Source: Stieleria mannarensis (GTDB lineage Bacteria; Planctomycetota; Planctomycetia; Pirellulales; Pirellulaceae). Taken from it: a DNA stretch of 64,000 nucleotides. Shown here in pieces: positions 63,327 to 64,000 of this stretch. Under the pieces are notes generated by a model, which worked only from the letters and a program-made list of their open reading frames with translations, was not told where the DNA came from and did not search any database. The first letter of the stretch is position 1; each line of letters starts with the position of its first letter. A program made the translations under genes and the position numbers. The stretch is taken from positions 41,958 through 105,957 of the forward strand of contig NZ_JACEHH010000032.1 of NCBI RefSeq assembly GCF_014154935.1. The letters run 5' to 3'.

Positions 63327-64000
63327 ATGGGTGAGAGAATCAGAACGCATCGTGATTTGATCGTTTATCAGAAGTCGTTCGCGGCGGGTAAACGGATTTT
63401 TGAATTGTCGAGATTGTTTCCTCGCGAAGAGATGTATTCGTTGACGGATCAGTTGCGGCGATCGGCTCGAAGTGTCAGCGCGAACATTGCCGAGGCTTGG
63501 CGAAAGCGACGCTACGAAAAGCATTTTTGCAGCACACTGAACGTCGCGGAGGCGGAAGCGGCGGAGACGCAGGTCTGGATCGAATACGCATCGGCCCACG
63601 GCTACCTCGACGCGGACACAACCGAACAAGCCATCCAGTTCTACGAAGAGATCTTGCGAATGATCGTTGCGATGATTCACGGATCGTCAAAGTGGTGCGT
63701 TGATTTTCAGTCGGGAGTGAAGGAGTCGGGAGTGAAGGAGTCGGGAGTGAAGGAGTCGGGAGTGAAGGAGTCGGGAGTGAAGGAGTCGGGAGTGGAGGAG
63801 TCGGGAGTGGAGGAGTCGGGAGTGAAGGAGTCGGGAGTGAAGGAGTCGGGAGTGGAGGAGTCGGGAGTGGAGGAGTCGGGAGTGAAGGAGTCGGGAGTGA
63901 AGGAGTCGGGAGTGAAGGAGTCGGGAGTGAAGGAGTCGGGAGTGGAGGAGTCGGGAGTGGAGGAGAGCAGTGCGAGCTACGACTTGGACAGTGATTGTCC
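63327..64000 (+). CDS. Four-helix-bundle protein (23S rRNA IVP family) with in-frame repeat tail, 3' end outside window
   Basis: Open from the ATG at 63327 to the window edge. Residues 1-127 match the four-helix-bundle/23S rRNA-intervening-sequence protein family: RDLIVYQKSFAAGKRIFELS, SLTDQLRRSARSVSANIAEA, a YEKHFCSTLNVAEAEAAETQ helix with VWIEYASAHGY, and EEILRMIVAMI. The frame then runs on through 17 exact 15-base units, giving (SGVKE)/(SGVEE) repeats from about residue 129 to 213, followed by SSASYDLDSDC. The family is usually about 120 residues, so the charged tail is an addition. These proteins also resemble the Avd accessory proteins of diversity-generating retroelements, but no reverse transcriptase is visible. 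Confidence 0.8.
   Translation, partial: MGERIRTHRDLIVYQKSFAAGKRIFELSRLFPREEMYSLTDQLRRSARSVSANIAEAWRKRRYEKHFCSTLNVAEAEAAETQVWIEYASAHGYLDADTTEQAIQFYEEILRMIVAMIHGSSKWCVDFQSGVKESGVKESGVKESGVKESGVKESGVEESGVEESGVKESGVKESGVEESGVEESGVKESGVKESGVKESGVKESGVEESGVEESSASYDLDSDC
63711..63965 (+). repeat. 17-copy 15-bp minisatellite in coding sequence
   Basis: Seventeen exact-length units of TCGGGAGTGAAGGAG or TCGGGAGTGGAGGAG (255 bases). The unit length is a multiple of three and it encodes SGVKE or SGVEE. The K/E order is KKKKKEEKKEEKKKKEE, suggesting duplication of blocks of units. Confidence 0.95.

Noticed and set aside
63711..63965. Possible CRISPR array
   Set aside because: Units are contiguous 15-mers with no spacers, and they continue a reading frame.
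1..64000. Insertion sequences or transposases
   Set aside because: No frame with a DDE or HUH transposase pattern, and no paired terminal repeats bounding a gene apart from the speculative 63-kb locus.
1..64000. rRNA or tRNA genes
   Set aside because: No stretch showing the rRNA core sequences or a clover-leaf with a T-loop GTTCRANNC and matching acceptor stem was noticed by reading; a short tRNA could still be missed without a computed search.

Overview
The window looks like a chromosomal segment of a planctomycete, most likely Pirellulaceae (Rhodopirellula-like). This rests on gene content. There are two PVC-type dehydrogenase/HEAT/cytochrome c giants, two sulfatases, a DUF1559 pseudopilin-like protein paired with a tiny lipoprotein, a FecR-type anti-sigma remnant with HEAT-like tail, and many palindromic intergenic repeats. 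I saw no rRNA, tRNA, CRISPR array or transposase gene. Genes were read from start codons, ribosome-binding sites, motifs and neighbour overlaps; family names are from memory of the families, without database searches.

Layout. 1-9 kb: tail of a sensor kinase, a divergent oxidoreductase/TetR pair with twin operators, a two-CxxCH secreted protein, and a BlaI/BlaR1-like (M56) regulatory pair. 9-15.5 kb: pntA-pntB (proton-translocating transhydrogenase) and glpK-glpD (glycerol use), all on the minus strand. 16.8-22.5 kb: a tightly overlapping minus-strand operon of myo-inositol oxygenase, a DUF5690-like membrane carrier, a phosphonate-associated alcohol dehydrogenase and a PhnZ-like HD oxygenase. 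A ferritin-like protein with a full set of apparent diiron ligands is transcribed divergently from it. 22.6-26.7 kb: a secreted hypothetical, a collapsed ECF-sigma/FecR locus, a FixJ-type regulator, a stretch ending in an orphan terminator, and a DUF2513 gene. 26.8-33 kb: a ceramidase-like/PVC dehydrogenase/cytochrome fusion and a VKOR-DsbA fusion. 33-48 kb: a minus-strand glycan-catabolism block (DUF6786-like, two sulfatases, PVC dehydrogenase, SGNH hydrolase, ThuA, GHL15-like) followed by a two-component system whose kinase has discoidin-like sensor modules. 48-50 kb: DUF1559 protein and lipoprotein. 50-63 kb: an APC permease and two heavy-metal efflux loci (His-rich protein, adaptor, HME-RND pump and lipoprotein; then a TolC-like protein, a Cys-rich protein and a second adaptor). 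63.2-64 kb: a four-helix-bundle protein whose reading frame runs on through a 17-copy 15-bp minisatellite.

How the genes fit together. The MIOX/PhnZ-like/dehydrogenase/carrier operon plus the divergent ferritin-like gene is the best candidate for an undescribed system: three predicted non-heme diiron proteins within 5.7 kb, probably taking up and oxidatively dismantling a polyol or phosphonate-headgroup compound. The sulfatase block probably strips and degrades a sulfated glycan, with PVC-type cytochromes accepting electrons and the adjacent two-component system sensing substrate. The metal loci form export paths across both membranes. The 63-kb locus, where the same purine-rich repeat flanks and enters coding sequence, is the second most interesting structure.
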